The notes below the pieces were generated by a model. That model worked only from the letters and a program-made list of their open reading frames with translations, was not told the origin of the DNA and ran no database searches. DNA of 29,730 nucleotides from Verrucomicrobiales bacterium. GTDB taxonomy: Bacteria; Verrucomicrobiota; Verrucomicrobiia; Limisphaerales; J093. Of this stretch, positions 1 to 8,100 are shown one piece after another (within the stretch, counting starts at the first letter, position 1; each line of letters starts with the position of its first letter). Made by a program: the position numbers and the translations under genes. The stretch lies in the NCBI GenBank assembly GCA_024233215.1, contig JACKPW010000038.1:1-29730 (forward strand), read 5' to 3'.

Positions 1-511
1 GGGTGAGGCAGGAGGAGGAGATGGGATCACAGGAGGCTGAAGAGCGCCCCCACGGGCCGTCCGCCGGAGGCCCCGGAAAATCCCCACCCTCGGAGGGACT
101 CATCCGACCGGAAAGCCCTCCCTCCCGGGCTGCTCTGCCGGAAGGCGGCCTTGAGGTGATCGAGATGCACGAGGCGACAACAACGCGCCAAAGGCGCATC
201 CACCCAACAGCCCAGGGCAGCGCCCTGGGAACGGGCACCCCCACACCTGATGAGCCCTGGAAGGGCGATACCCGGCACGATGCAAGCCTGCCCCGAAGTT
301 ACGCCCCTTCAGGGCGTTGCACGGTGGTTTCGGTCGGGTTCCCAGGGCGTTGTCCTGGGCTGGAGAGTCATTGCGCCGTTGGCGCGGGGTGAGAAGCCAT
401 CGTGCTGGTGTCGAACGGTTCTACCGGGACGCAGTCGGAACGACGAATCGCGCCCTCGGACCCACGCTCCCCCGCTTGTGTCGGATCAGCCATCCCACTA
501 CAGTCCCCCTC
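1..511. other. Gene-poor left edge
   Basis: No convincing gene was found here. A 129-codon open frame beginning at base 3 runs straight through the hairpin array and has proline/arginine-rich, unrecognisable content, so it is probably a chance frame in GC-rich DNA. Apart from the array at 185-385, no RNA gene or clear promoter is seen. The last 100 bases should hold the promoter of the downstream zinc ribbon gene, but no consensus boxes are obvious. Confidence 0.5.
185..385. repeat. Mirror-symmetric array of six short hairpins (REP/MITE-like)
   Basis: Six short palindromes follow one another: 185-197 (GCGCC/GGCGC), 211-229 (CCCAGGGC/GCCCTGGG), 254-266 (GCCCT/AGGGC), 301-317 (ACGCCC/GGGCGT), 341-359 (CCCAGG/CCTGGG) and 373-385 (GCGCC/GGCGC). 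The order is A-B-C-C'-B'-A', and the outer halves are inverted copies of each other with some mismatches. This is directly visible. Inference: a non-coding REP/BIME or MITE-like dispersed element, mobilised in trans if mobile at all. No transposase lies in the window. Confidence 0.55.
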
Positions 512-754
512 ATGCCGATTTACGAGTTTCATTGTCGGAAGTGCAACAAGGACTCCGAGGTGCTGGTCCGCTCCTCGGATTGGGAAGGGACCGAGTGCCC
601 GCATTGCGGGTCGGTCAAGCTGGAGAAAAAGCTCTCCGTGTTCGCCTCGAACATGGGCGGGGAGGGCGACGCGCCCATGGCCTGCGGGATGGGCGGTGGT
701 GGTGGTGGTGGTGGTTGCGGTGCCTGCTGCGGCGGCGGTCCGCATCGGCATTAG
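512..754 (+). CDS. FmdB-family zinc ribbon protein
   Basis: An 80-residue protein that opens MPIYEFHC, the hallmark start of the FmdB/CxxC_CXXC_SSSS putative regulatory family. Two zinc knuckles are visible, C8-x2-C11 and C29-x2-C32, followed by the family's KLEKKLS-type segment. The tail is unusual: eight glycines in a row followed by C69, C72 and C73 and a terminal HRH, encoded in part by seven perfect GGT triplets (695-715). The family is thought to be regulatory because FmdB lies by the formamidase/amidase gene of Methylophilus, but no biochemical role is firmly known. The ATG at 512 is chosen because it gives the canonical N-terminus; longer upstream reading is not family-like. No Shine-Dalgarno site is seen. 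It stands alone, convergent with the HAD gene. Confidence 0.88.
   Translation: MPIYEFHCRKCNKDSEVLVRSSDWEGTECPHCGSVKLEKKLSVFASNMGGEGDAPMACGMGGGGGGGGCGACCGGGPHRH
695..715 (+). repeat. (GGT)7 triplet repeat in the zinc ribbon gene
   Basis: Seven perfect tandem GGT codons code for part of the polyglycine stretch. Such a run can change length by slippage without shifting the frame, which would vary the spacing between the zinc knuckles and the cysteine-rich tail. Confidence 0.9.
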
Positions 755-773
755 GTTCGTTCCAGGAACCCGC

Positions 774-887
774 GTAGCCGCGGACGTACAGTCCGCGCAA
801 ATCTCCCGGGAGCCCGGGGCACCCTCAACGTGCCCCACGCTTTCCGAGCACGGGAATAGTGCGCCGACTGACGTCGGCGGCAGCTAC
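774..887. repeat. Inverted pair of GTAG-headed REP-like palindromes (BIME)
   Basis: The + strand has GTAG (774-777) followed by the hairpin GCGGAC-GTACA-GTCCGC (780-796). The - strand has GTAG (884-887 read in reverse) followed by the hairpin at 863-878 (GCCGAC/GTCGGC). The two units face each other and share the pattern GTAG-hairpin-GCGC. REP sequences recognised by RAYT transposases are known to carry a GTAG-like tetranucleotide next to an imperfect hairpin, so assignment to that class is reasonable. It lies between two convergent genes, where it may also act as a bidirectional transcription terminator. Confidence 0.6.
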
Positions 888-1561
888 CCGCAGACTTCGG
901 CGGCAACCGCCTGGGTAAGATCGTGGACCAAACAGTCGGGCTGAGTTTCAGTCAGCGCCTCGTGCGTGGCTCCGCCCGTCGCCACCGCGAGCACCCTGGC
1001 CCCCACCGCCCGACCGCATTCCACGTCGTGCGGCGTATCGCCCACCACCAACAGCTCCTCCGGCTGCAGATCGCTCCCCAGCAACTCCCGTCCCCGCCGT
1101 AACGCCACGTGGGCAATCTGGTTTCGGTCCTCGTGGTCATCCCCGTAAGCGCCCATTTCAAACCGCTCCCAAAGCCCGTAGTGACGCAGTTTGATCTCGG
1201 CCCCCCGCCGGATGTTGCCGGTCAGCAGACCGATCCGGGGCGGTTGCGGCAAGGCGAGCAGTTCATCGAGAAACGGCGTCACCCCCGGACACGGCGCGCC
1301 TTGGTAGGCAGCCAGGGTGTTGCCGAGAATCGACAGGTAATGTTCGAAGAACCGCGTGAAATTGGCCTCACTGGTTTCCAGGTTGTGCGAAACCAGGAAT
1401 TCCCGGACCAGGGAAGTATCCGTGCGCCCGGCGAATTTCATGTGGCTGGTGCCGTTGCGGACGCCGAAAGCCTGTTCGCCGGTCAGGGTGAACGCCGCCA
1501 TGCCGGCGCCGCCGGTGCGGATGAGCGTGCCGTCGATGTCGAAAAGCGCGAGTCGGATCAT
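884..1561 (-). CDS. HAD-superfamily hydrolase, phosphoglycolate phosphatase-like
   Basis: 225 residues, cytoplasmic. All four HAD motifs are present: motif I DIDGT at 8-12 (nucleophile D8, acid D10), motif II LLTGN at 112-116 (T114), motif III lysine K124, and motif IV GDTPHD at 174-179 (D175, D179). The alpha-helical cap between motifs I and II, about residues 18-90, fits the C1 subclass seen in phosphoglycolate phosphatase (Gph) and beta-phosphoglucomutase relatives. The expected reaction is removal of phosphate from a small metabolite; the substrate cannot be read from the sequence. The start gives an N-terminus directly ahead of motif I, as is typical. It lies 63 bases behind the tRNA-Tyr gene on the same strand, so read-through from the tRNA promoter is plausible. 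Its TAG stop lies within the GTAG head of a REP-like repeat. Confidence 0.88.
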   Translation of the reverse strand: MIRLALFDIDGTLIRTGGAGMAAFTLTGEQAFGVRNGTSHMKFAGRTDTSLVREFLVSHNLETSEANFTRFFEHYLSILGNTLAAYQGAPCPGVTPFLDELLALPQPPRIGLLTGNIRRGAEIKLRHYGLWERFEMGAYGDDHEDRNQIAHVALRRGRELLGSDLQPEELLVVGDTPHDVECGRAVGARVLAVATGGATHEALTETQPDCLVHDLTQAVAAEVCG

Positions 1562-1622
1562 GGAACTGGTCTGTCGGGATGCGCGGGCTTGTTCCCGGCC
1601 CGAAATCCTTGGGAAAGAAGGG

Positions 1623-1710
<88 letters not shown>

Positions 1711-1792
1711 ACCCGGTCACCCGCAGGAGCGCAAAGTAAACGCGCACGGTGCCGCGCTTGTCAACCCCCGGCGTGTTTTCTACCGTCGGCCC

Positions 1793-3211
1793 ATGTTCGA
1801 TGCCCTGAGCAGCAAGCTCCAGAACGTCTTCCGCAACCTCCGCGGACTCGGCCGCATTTCCGAGGACAACATCGCCGACGCCCTGCGCGACGTGCGGATG
1901 GCGTTGCTCGACGCGGACGTGAATTTCAAGGTCGCCAGGGATTTCATCGACCGCGTCAAGACCAAGGCCCTCGGCGCCGAGGTGGTTCGAACCGTCCAGC
2001 CCGGACAGCAGATCGTCAAGATCATCCATGACGAACTGGTGGACCTGCTCGGATCCGAGAACGCCGGACTCGACCTCTCCGGGAAACCGACCTGCATCCT
2101 GATGGTCGGCCTGCATGGTTCCGGAAAAACCACCTCCAGCGGCAAACTCGCCCGACTCCTCCACAAACAGGGCCGCGCGCCGCTGCTGGTGGCGGCCGAC
2201 GTCTATCGCCCGGCGGCCATGGACCAACTGGCGACCCTCGGCCGGCAGTTAAACCTCCCCGTCTTCACCCGCCCCGGCGAAAAGGACGTGCTCCGGATCG
2301 CGCGCGAGGCCATGGCGGAAGCGGAGGCCACCCACCGCAACGTGCTGCTGTTCGACACCGCCGGCCGCCTGCAAATCGACGAACCGCTCGTGCAGGAACT
2401 GGTACGTCTCCGCGACGTCGTGAAGCCGCGCGAGATCCTGTTGGTGCTCGATTCCGCCACTGGCCAGGAGGCGGTCAACGTGGCCACCCACTTCGACGAC
2501 GCGCTGGGAATCACCGGCGCGGTGTTGACCAAACTGGATGGCGATGCCCGCGGCGGGGCGGCGTTGAGCTTCCGTTCCGTGGTCGGCAAACCCATCAAGT
2601 TCATGGGCGTGGGGGAGAAGCTCGAGGACTTCGAGCCGTTCCATCCGGAACGCATGGGACAACGCATCCTCGGCATGGGGGACGTGGTTTCCCTCGTGGA
2701 AAAGGCGGTGGAAACGGTGGACGAGGAAGAGGCGCGAAAGCTCGAGGAAAAGATGCGCCGCGGGCAGTTCACGCTGGAGGACTTCCTGGCCCAGTTGCGC
2801 CAGATGAAGAAGATGGGACCGCTCGAAGGGTTGATCGGGATGTTGCCCGGCGGTTCCGAGGCACTGAAGGGGGCGGACATGAGCAAGAGCGAGAAGGAAT
2901 TCCGACGCATGGAGGGGATCATCTGCGCGATGACCCCGAAGGAACGCCGGAACCCCAACATTCTGAATGCCAAGCGGCGGATCCGCATCGCCAACGGCAG
3001 CGGCGTGAAGGTGGCGGACGTCAACAGCCTGCTCAAACGGTTCACTCAGATGCAGGGAATGATGAAGAAGATGGGCAAGATGCAGAAGATGCTCGGCAAG
3101 ATGGGGGGTCTTGGCGGGCTGGGGGGATTGGGTGGGTTGGGTGGAATGGGTGGTGGTGGCGGCAAGATGCCGAAGCTGCCGAAAGGCATGAGAGGGATGT
3201 TCGGACGGTGA
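1793..3211 (+). CDS. ffh: Signal recognition particle protein Ffh (SRP54)
   Basis: 472 residues. Ffh binds the 4.5S RNA, recognises signal sequences of nascent chains, and docks with FtsY at the membrane in a GTP-dependent cycle. The N domain covers about 1-95. The G domain has P-loop GLHGSGKT (106-113), DVYRP (136-140), DTAGR (188-192) and TKLDGDARGG (246-255). The M domain, about 325-435, is methionine-rich and contains the RNA-binding helix RRIRIANGSG (395-404). The C-terminus is extended by a run of GGL/GGM repeats (438-457) and a basic KMPKLPKGMRGMFGR-like end. The ATG at 1793 gives the family N-terminus MFDALSSKL; the open frame runs further upstream through the antisense tRNA, which is not coding. 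The stop overlaps the next gene's GTG (GTGA), which implies translational coupling. Confidence 0.97.
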   Translation: MFDALSSKLQNVFRNLRGLGRISEDNIADALRDVRMALLDADVNFKVARDFIDRVKTKALGAEVVRTVQPGQQIVKIIHDELVDLLGSENAGLDLSGKPTCILMVGLHGSGKTTSSGKLARLLHKQGRAPLLVAADVYRPAAMDQLATLGRQLNLPVFTRPGEKDVLRIAREAMAEAEATHRNVLLFDTAGRLQIDEPLVQELVRLRDVVKPREILLVLDSATGQEAVNVATHFDDALGITGAVLTKLDGDARGGAALSFRSVVGKPIKFMGVGEKLEDFEPFHPERMGQRILGMGDVVSLVEKAVETVDEEEARKLEEKMRRGQFTLEDFLAQLRQMKKMGPLEGLIGMLPGGSEALKGADMSKSEKEFRRMEGIICAMTPKERRNPNILNAKRRIRIANGSGVKVADVNSLLKRFTQMQGMMKKMGKMQKMLGKMGGLGGLGGLGGLGGMGGGGGKMPKLPKGMRGMFGR

Positions 3212-3951
3212 ACCCACACCTTGCCATCATCATCCCGGTCTTCAACGAGCAGGACAATGTCCTTCCGCTCGCCGGTGAAGTGGCGGCGGCAATGAAGTCC
3301 GTCTCCGATTCCTGGGAACTGGTCTTCGTCGATGACGCCAGCACCGACGCCACCTGGGGTCGCATCCAGACCGCGCACCAATCCGATCCCCGGGTCACCG
3401 GATTGCGCCATGAACGCAACGCCGGCCAGAGTGCCGCCGTCTGGACCGGGGTCCAGCACACCACCAGCCCGCTGCTCGCGACCCTCGATGGCGACCGCCA
3501 GAACGATCCCGCCGAAATCCCGCGCATGCTGGCCATGCTGGACGAGGTCGATTTCGTCTGCGGCGATCGCTCGGCCGCCCGACGCGATTCCTGGCTGCGC
3601 CGGGCCTCCTCGATCATTGCCCGATGGTTCCGGGTGAAGGCGTTGGGGCATGACTTCCGCGACACCGGCTGTGCGCTGCGGGTGTTCAAGCGTGAATGCC
3701 TGGCCGGCCTGTTCGGCTTCAACGGGCTGCACCGGTTCCTCCCCCTCCTGGTAGCCGGCGGGGGCTGGAAGACCCGCGAGGTTCCCGTCAGTCACCGTCC
3801 CCGCGTCGCGGGCGTCTCGAAATACGGCGTCTGGAACCGCCTGTGGCGGGGCTTGTTCGACCTGGTGGGAATGGCCTGGTTTCAGAAACGCCGGCTACCG
3901 GCGGTCCGGGTGCTTTCGCTTCAGGCTTCGGAAGAAGGGAACCGCCGTTAA
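3208..3951 (+). CDS. Family-2 glycosyltransferase, dolichol/polyprenyl-phosphate mannosyltransferase-like
   Basis: 247 residues with a GT-A fold. Residues 6-13 (AIIIPVFN) form the nucleotide-sugar start motif, VDDAST is at 41-46, the DxD metal site is D94-G-D96 (LDGDRQNDP), and the acceptor-side motif DTGCALRVF is at 152-160. These match the DPM1/GtrB-like subgroup, which transfers a sugar from a nucleotide donor to a polyprenyl phosphate at the inner membrane. Unlike GtrB it lacks C-terminal membrane helices, so it is probably peripheral. The GTG start at 3208 overlaps the ffh stop (GTGA), placing it in one operon with ffh. The donor and the acceptor lipid cannot be read from the sequence. 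A short hairpin plus T-run follows at 3961-3989. Confidence 0.88.
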   Translation: MNPHLAIIIPVFNEQDNVLPLAGEVAAAMKSVSDSWELVFVDDASTDATWGRIQTAHQSDPRVTGLRHERNAGQSAAVWTGVQHTTSPLLATLDGDRQNDPAEIPRMLAMLDEVDFVCGDRSAARRDSWLRRASSIIARWFRVKALGHDFRDTGCALRVFKRECLAGLFGFNGLHRFLPLLVAGGGWKTREVPVSHRPRVAGVSKYGVWNRLWRGLFDLVGMAWFQKRRLPAVRVLSLQASEEGNRR

Positions 3952-3960
3952 CCCACCCCT

Positions 3961-3989
3961 TGCCGCCGTGCAACCCTCCGGCACTTTTT
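3961..3989 (+). terminator. Possible weak intrinsic terminator after the ffh operon
   Basis: TGCCG (3961-3965) can pair with CGGCA (3979-3983), followed by C and five T. The stem is only 5 bp and the loop 13 bases, so it is weak, but it sits just behind the last gene of the ffh operon and before the sigma factor gene. Confidence 0.35.
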
Positions 3990-4080
3990 CTGTAAGGTCG
4001 GGCGGATTTGAGTAGTTTAACCGGTAGTCGCGGCTGTCAGGGGGGGCTTGTCGTCCCATGACGGGCTGTCGGCGTGCGCC

Positions 4081-4746
4081 ATGAGCCGGCTCGTTGAAGA
4101 GAACACCGCCGATTGCGCGGAGGACCTGATCCCCACCCGGGGCAGTCTGCTCAGCCGTCTCAAGGATTGGGAGGACGGCGAGAGCTGGCGGACCTTCTTC
4201 GACACCTACTGGCGTCTCATCTACCACTTCGCCCTTCGCAACGGGCTTGCCCACCAGGAGGCGCAGGAGGTCGTGCAGGAGACCGTGGTCGCGGTGGCAA
4301 AGAACATCGGGAAGTTCCGCTACGATCCCAAAGTCTGCCGATTCAAGACCTGGCTGCTGGGGGTGACCCGTTCCAAGATCGCCAACCAGTTCGCCCGTCG
4401 GGCACGCCAGCCACTTGCCGCGGATGCCAGGGGGCCGGACGATTCCCGGACGACGCCGCTGCTGGACCGGTTGCCGGACGAACAGCCTGATCCGCTGGCG
4501 CGCACCTGGGACCAGGAATGGCAGAAGAACCTGATGGACGCCGCCATCCGGCGGGTGAAGCGACGGGTAAGCATCGAGCAGTATCAGATGTTCGACCTGT
4601 TCGTCCTGAAGGAATGGCCGGCCTCCGAGGTGGCGCGGACGCTGGGGGTCACCATCGGCCACGTTTACGTGGCCAAGCACCGGGTCTCGAAGCTGGTCCG
4701 GAAGGAGGTCGAAGCCATCGAGGCGGAGGAGGGGAGACCCGGATGA
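4081..4746 (+). CDS. ECF-like RNA polymerase sigma factor linked to a Ser/Thr kinase
   Basis: 221 residues. Region 2 lies at about 35-108 (SWRTFFDTYWRLIYHFA, then EAQEVVQETVVAVAK and FKTWLLGVTRSKIANQF), the part that binds core polymerase and the -10 element. Region 4 with its helix-turn-helix lies at about 165-212 (SEVARTLGVTIGHVYVAKHRVSKLV). Regions 1.2-1.3 and 3 are absent, which fits the ECF group. ECF groups located beside Ser/Thr kinases are well known in Planctomycetes and Verrucomicrobia, and the kinase is thought to control sigma activity. No anti-sigma gene is visible. The ATG at 4081 is preferred; an in-frame TTG at 4048 behind a G-rich run would add 11 residues. The stop overlaps the next ATG (ATGA). 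Confidence 0.88.
   Translation: MSRLVEENTADCAEDLIPTRGSLLSRLKDWEDGESWRTFFDTYWRLIYHFALRNGLAHQEAQEVVQETVVAVAKNIGKFRYDPKVCRFKTWLLGVTRSKIANQFARRARQPLAADARGPDDSRTTPLLDRLPDEQPDPLARTWDQEWQKNLMDAAIRRVKRRVSIEQYQMFDLFVLKEWPASEVARTLGVTIGHVYVAKHRVSKLVRKEVEAIEAEEGRPG
4727..4736 (+). promoter_or_regulatory. Strong ribosome binding site for the 58-residue gene
   Basis: AGGAGGGGAG ends six bases before the ATG at 4743. It lies inside the end of the sigma factor gene. Most other genes here lack such a site, so it is good evidence that the small gene is translated. Confidence 0.65.
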
Positions 4747-4919
4747 AAGTGGAGTTTCAGAACCGTTGGGTGCGGCTCTCGGTCGAAGTCCTCCCCGAGC
4801 TTCCGGCAATTCGACGATACGAGGCCGTGCCGGGATCTCTGGACGCCCGCATGGGACGGTCCCTGCGCCGACGCCTCGCCCGGCGGATGCGTCGCACCGA
4901 GTCGGAGGTCGGGGCATGA
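4743..4919 (+). CDS. Small hypothetical protein between sigma factor and kinase
   Basis: 58 residues, not recognised. The N-terminal half reads as a short mixed strand/helix segment (VEFQNRWVRLSVEVLPELP). The C-terminal half is strongly basic, with RRRLARRMRR near residues 42-51, so an RNA-, DNA- or acidic-surface-binding helix is possible. No cysteines, membrane segment or signal peptide are seen. Its ATG overlaps the sigma stop (ATGA), it has the best Shine-Dalgarno site in the region, and its stop again overlaps an ATG. The position suggests a partner of the sigma factor or kinase, such as a small regulator or adaptor, but the function is unknown. Confidence 0.6.
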   Translation: MKVEFQNRWVRLSVEVLPELPAIRRYEAVPGSLDARMGRSLRRRLARRMRRTESEVGA

Positions 4920-5113
4920 ACGGGAGTGTAGCCGGGAGGTTACGCGCGCGATTCCGCCTGCGCCCCCGGAGGGGGCGAGACTGCCAGGCCGACCGGCGTT
5001 CACCCGATCGGATCGCCTTACTTGGTGCCCGGGGCGCACCTGCCAGTCGCGCCCAGCCTCCTGACACCGGCAGTCGGACCGTCCCCTTGGAACCCGCCTT
5101 GAAAACGCGGTGA
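4916..5113 (+). CDS. Doubtful 65-residue arginine-rich open frame
   Basis: The frame starts at an ATG overlapping the previous stop (ATGA) and ends with a TGA that overlaps the kinase GTG (GTGA), so on paper it completes a chain of coupled genes. The product is arginine/proline-rich with no recognisable motif. The DNA contains a perfect 7-bp GC hairpin and looks like a REP-type spacer. It may be a real small peptide whose translation feeds the kinase start, or a chance open frame in GC-rich spacer; the second is slightly more likely. Confidence 0.28.
   Translation: MNGSVAGRLRARFRLRPRRGRDCQADRRSPDRIALLGARGAPASRAQPPDTGSRTVPLEPALKTR
4961..4977 (+). repeat. GC-rich intercistronic hairpin upstream of the kinase
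   Basis: CGCCCCC (4961-4967), loop GGA, GGGGGCG (4971-4977): a perfect 7-bp stem with a 3-base loop. It is preceded by GTAG at 4928-4931, like the REP-type units at 774-887. It has no T-run, so full termination is unlikely. It could protect the upstream sigma mRNA from 3' exonucleases or lower kinase expression relative to sigma. Confidence 0.5.
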
Positions 5114-8100
5114 GCTCCACTCCATCCAGTGCATTGTCCGGCGATGGCTCCAAACCACCACCTCCTCCCCGCGTTCCGGATCACGAACTGCTTCGGCGCA
5201 TCGGGAGGGGTGCCTACGGTGAGGTCTGGCTGGCACGCAGTGTCACCGGCGCCTTTCGCGCGGTGAAGACCGTCCATCGTGGTTCCTTCGATCACGACCG
5301 GCCCTTCGAGCGGGAGTTCGAGGGCATCCAAAAGTTCGAACCCATTTCGCGGCGACACGAGAGTCAGGTGGACATCCTGCATGTGGGGCGTGGCGACGAC
5401 TGCTTCTACTACGTGATGGAGTTGGCGGATGACCAGGCCAGCGGTGGCCAGATCCATCCCGACAGCTACGCGCCGCGTTCCCTGAAGAGCGACCTGCAGT
5501 TTCACGGTCGACTGCCGTTCGAGGAGTGCGTTCGGATCGGCATCGCCCTCACCACCGCGCTGCAGAACCTGCACGAGAACGGACTGGTCCACCGGGATGT
5601 CAAGCCCTCCAACATCATCTTCGTCAACGGCGTGGCCAAACTGGCGGACATCGGGCTCGTAACGGGGGTGGATGCGACGCGGTCGCACGTGGGGACGGAA
5701 GGGTTTGCGGCGCCGGAGGGGGCGGGGACGCCGCAGGCGGACCTCTACAGCCTGGGCAAGGTGCTGTACGAGGCGGCCACAGGGAAGGACCGCCAGGAGT
5801 TCCCGGAGTTGCCCACCCGGCTGCGGGAGATGCCCGACCGGGAGGGGTTGGAGGAACTGAACGCGGTGACCACCAAGGCTTGCCGCCACGATCCGAAGCA
5901 GCGCTATGCCACGGCGGCGGCGATGCGAGGGGACCTGGAGTTGCTGCAGAGCGGCAGGTCGCTGGCCAGGCTGCACCGGGCCGAGAGCCGGCTCCGGGTC
6001 GTTCAGCGGGCGGGGGTGATTGTCACCGTTCTGGCCGGACTCATCGCGGGGGGGTGGTTCTGGCAGGCCCGACAGACGAGTCTGGTGCGGAACCTCGCGG
6101 CGGAGAAGACCAGTCTGGCGACCGAGAAGAGCCGGTTGGCGGAAGAGAATCGTCAGCGCCTGGTCCGCCTCAACGTGGCCAATGGGATCCGGGAAATGGA
6201 CCAGGGCGACTTTGCCAGCTCGTTGGTCTGGTTGTCCGAGGGCCTGGCCTTGGCGACCAACACCCCGGACGAGGCGGCAGTCCAGGCCATGCGGATCAAC
6301 TTCCTGCTGGACCGGCACCCGCGGTTGCTACACGTCCTGCCCCATCCAGGCAGCGTTTTCTCCGCGGAGTTCAGCCCTGACGAAACGCGTGTCGTCACTG
6401 CCTGCGCCGACGGTGCCGTCCGGATTTGGGACCTGGCTCAGGACTACCAACCGTCGGTGGAGTTCCTTCAGGATGGTCCGGTCGGCGGGGCTCGATTGAC
6501 GCATGATGGCCGTCGACTGTTCGTGGTGCAGTGGGACTCATTCAACCAACCCGATCGTGCGTTGTTGCTGGACGCCGGAACCGGACAGCCCCTTTTCCCG
6601 GCCATCACGGGGATGACGGCTGTGGCGCTGAGCCCCGACGACCGGTGGCTTGCCGTGGCGCGGACCAATGGGGTCGTGGAGGTGGTGGCCGTGGACACCG
6701 GGCGGCGGGTGGCGGAAGCGGTCGGTCACACGGATCGGGTGGAGATGGTCGGTTTCAGTCCCGATTCGATTCAGCTCCTTACGGCCGGCAGGGACCAAAC
6801 GGTCCGGCGCTGGGAAGTGGGCACGGGGAAGCCGCTGGGTTCGCCACTGGAACAGCCGCAGGGGATCTGCCGGGCCGTCTTCAACCGCGATGCCAGCCGG
6901 ATCGCCAGCGCAACGGCCGCCCAAGGCAAAGGTACGGCAATCCAGCTCCAGACGTGGGACCCCGCCGTCAGTACGCCACTTGAACAAGCGATTCCCGGGA
7001 TTGAGTTCTGTTCCGCGCTGTCGTTCGACCGAAGCGGGCGTTATCTCGTAACCGCCGATGGCTCGGGCTTGGTCCGGGTCTGGAATGCCGATACCCATGC
7101 GGCGGCGGCGCCTCCCGTGACGATTGGCAGCCCCGTGCGGGGTGTCGATTTCAGCCCGGATGGCAAGCTGGTGGCGGTTGGCAGTGAAGCGGGGAACGTG
7201 CATGTATTCGAGTTGGAGACCGGTTACCCCGCTTTCCCCCCACTGCACCACTCCGCCAGAACCGAGTCCGTCCGGTTCAACGGCGATGGCAGTCTGCTGC
7301 TGACGGCGAGTGACGATGGCACGGTGAAAGTGTGGGATATGATGCCGTTGCCGGACGACAGCCGCTTCCGCAGTCAGGCTTTCGATATGGCTGGATCTGC
7401 CGTGAGTCCGGACGGTCACCACTTGTTGACAGGGGTGCTGGACGTCCCCCCTTCTCTGCTGCTGGTCAGGCTCGACCCGACCGCGTTGACCCCCATTCCG
7501 ATCCCTGCCGCCAACGCGCTCTACCCGGACAATCTCACATTCGACCGCCGCGGCGGACAATGGGCCCTGACCCCCGACCCGAGCGGCTTTGAGGAGCTGA
7601 GCCCGCCCGAAACCGGCGTTCCATCGGCGGCGGGTCTGTGGCGGTGTGAAGCGAACCGGATCCGGCATTTTGTGCTGTCCCATGACGACCGTGTGCGCGG
7701 CGTGTTCTTCCACGAGGACGGGAGCCAGGTGCTCACCGTGGGGGACGACCGGATGACCCGCATTTGGAATACCGCCGATGGCTCGCTTGGGCAGGCGATC
7801 CCATGGCGGGAGGGCGACCTTGCCTGGGTGGCGGCGAGCCCTGATCTGCACACCGCTGTCACACTCTTCCGAGATCGCGAGGGGCGACACTTCCTGTTGC
7901 GCGATGTGGAGACTGGCCGGCGCCTGGGGCCGTCGCCTGAGGATGACCCGGACATCAACGCGGCGGGGTTCAGCCCGGACGGCGCCCGACTCGCCACCGC
8001 CGGGGAGAACCAGTGCGGTCGGATTTGGGATGCAAAGAGCGGCCGGCCGCTGACGCCCTACCTCCGGCACGGTGGCGCGCTCACCACCATCAGGTGGAGT

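Noticed and set aside
3..392. 129-codon open frame at the left edge
   Set aside because: It runs through the palindromic array and has no recognisable content; probably chance.
3895..6318. 807-codon open frame on the - strand
   Set aside because: Antisense to the sigma factor and the kinase N-terminus. The content is proline/arginine/glutamine-rich without domains and runs across gene boundaries, typical of a GC-rich shadow frame.
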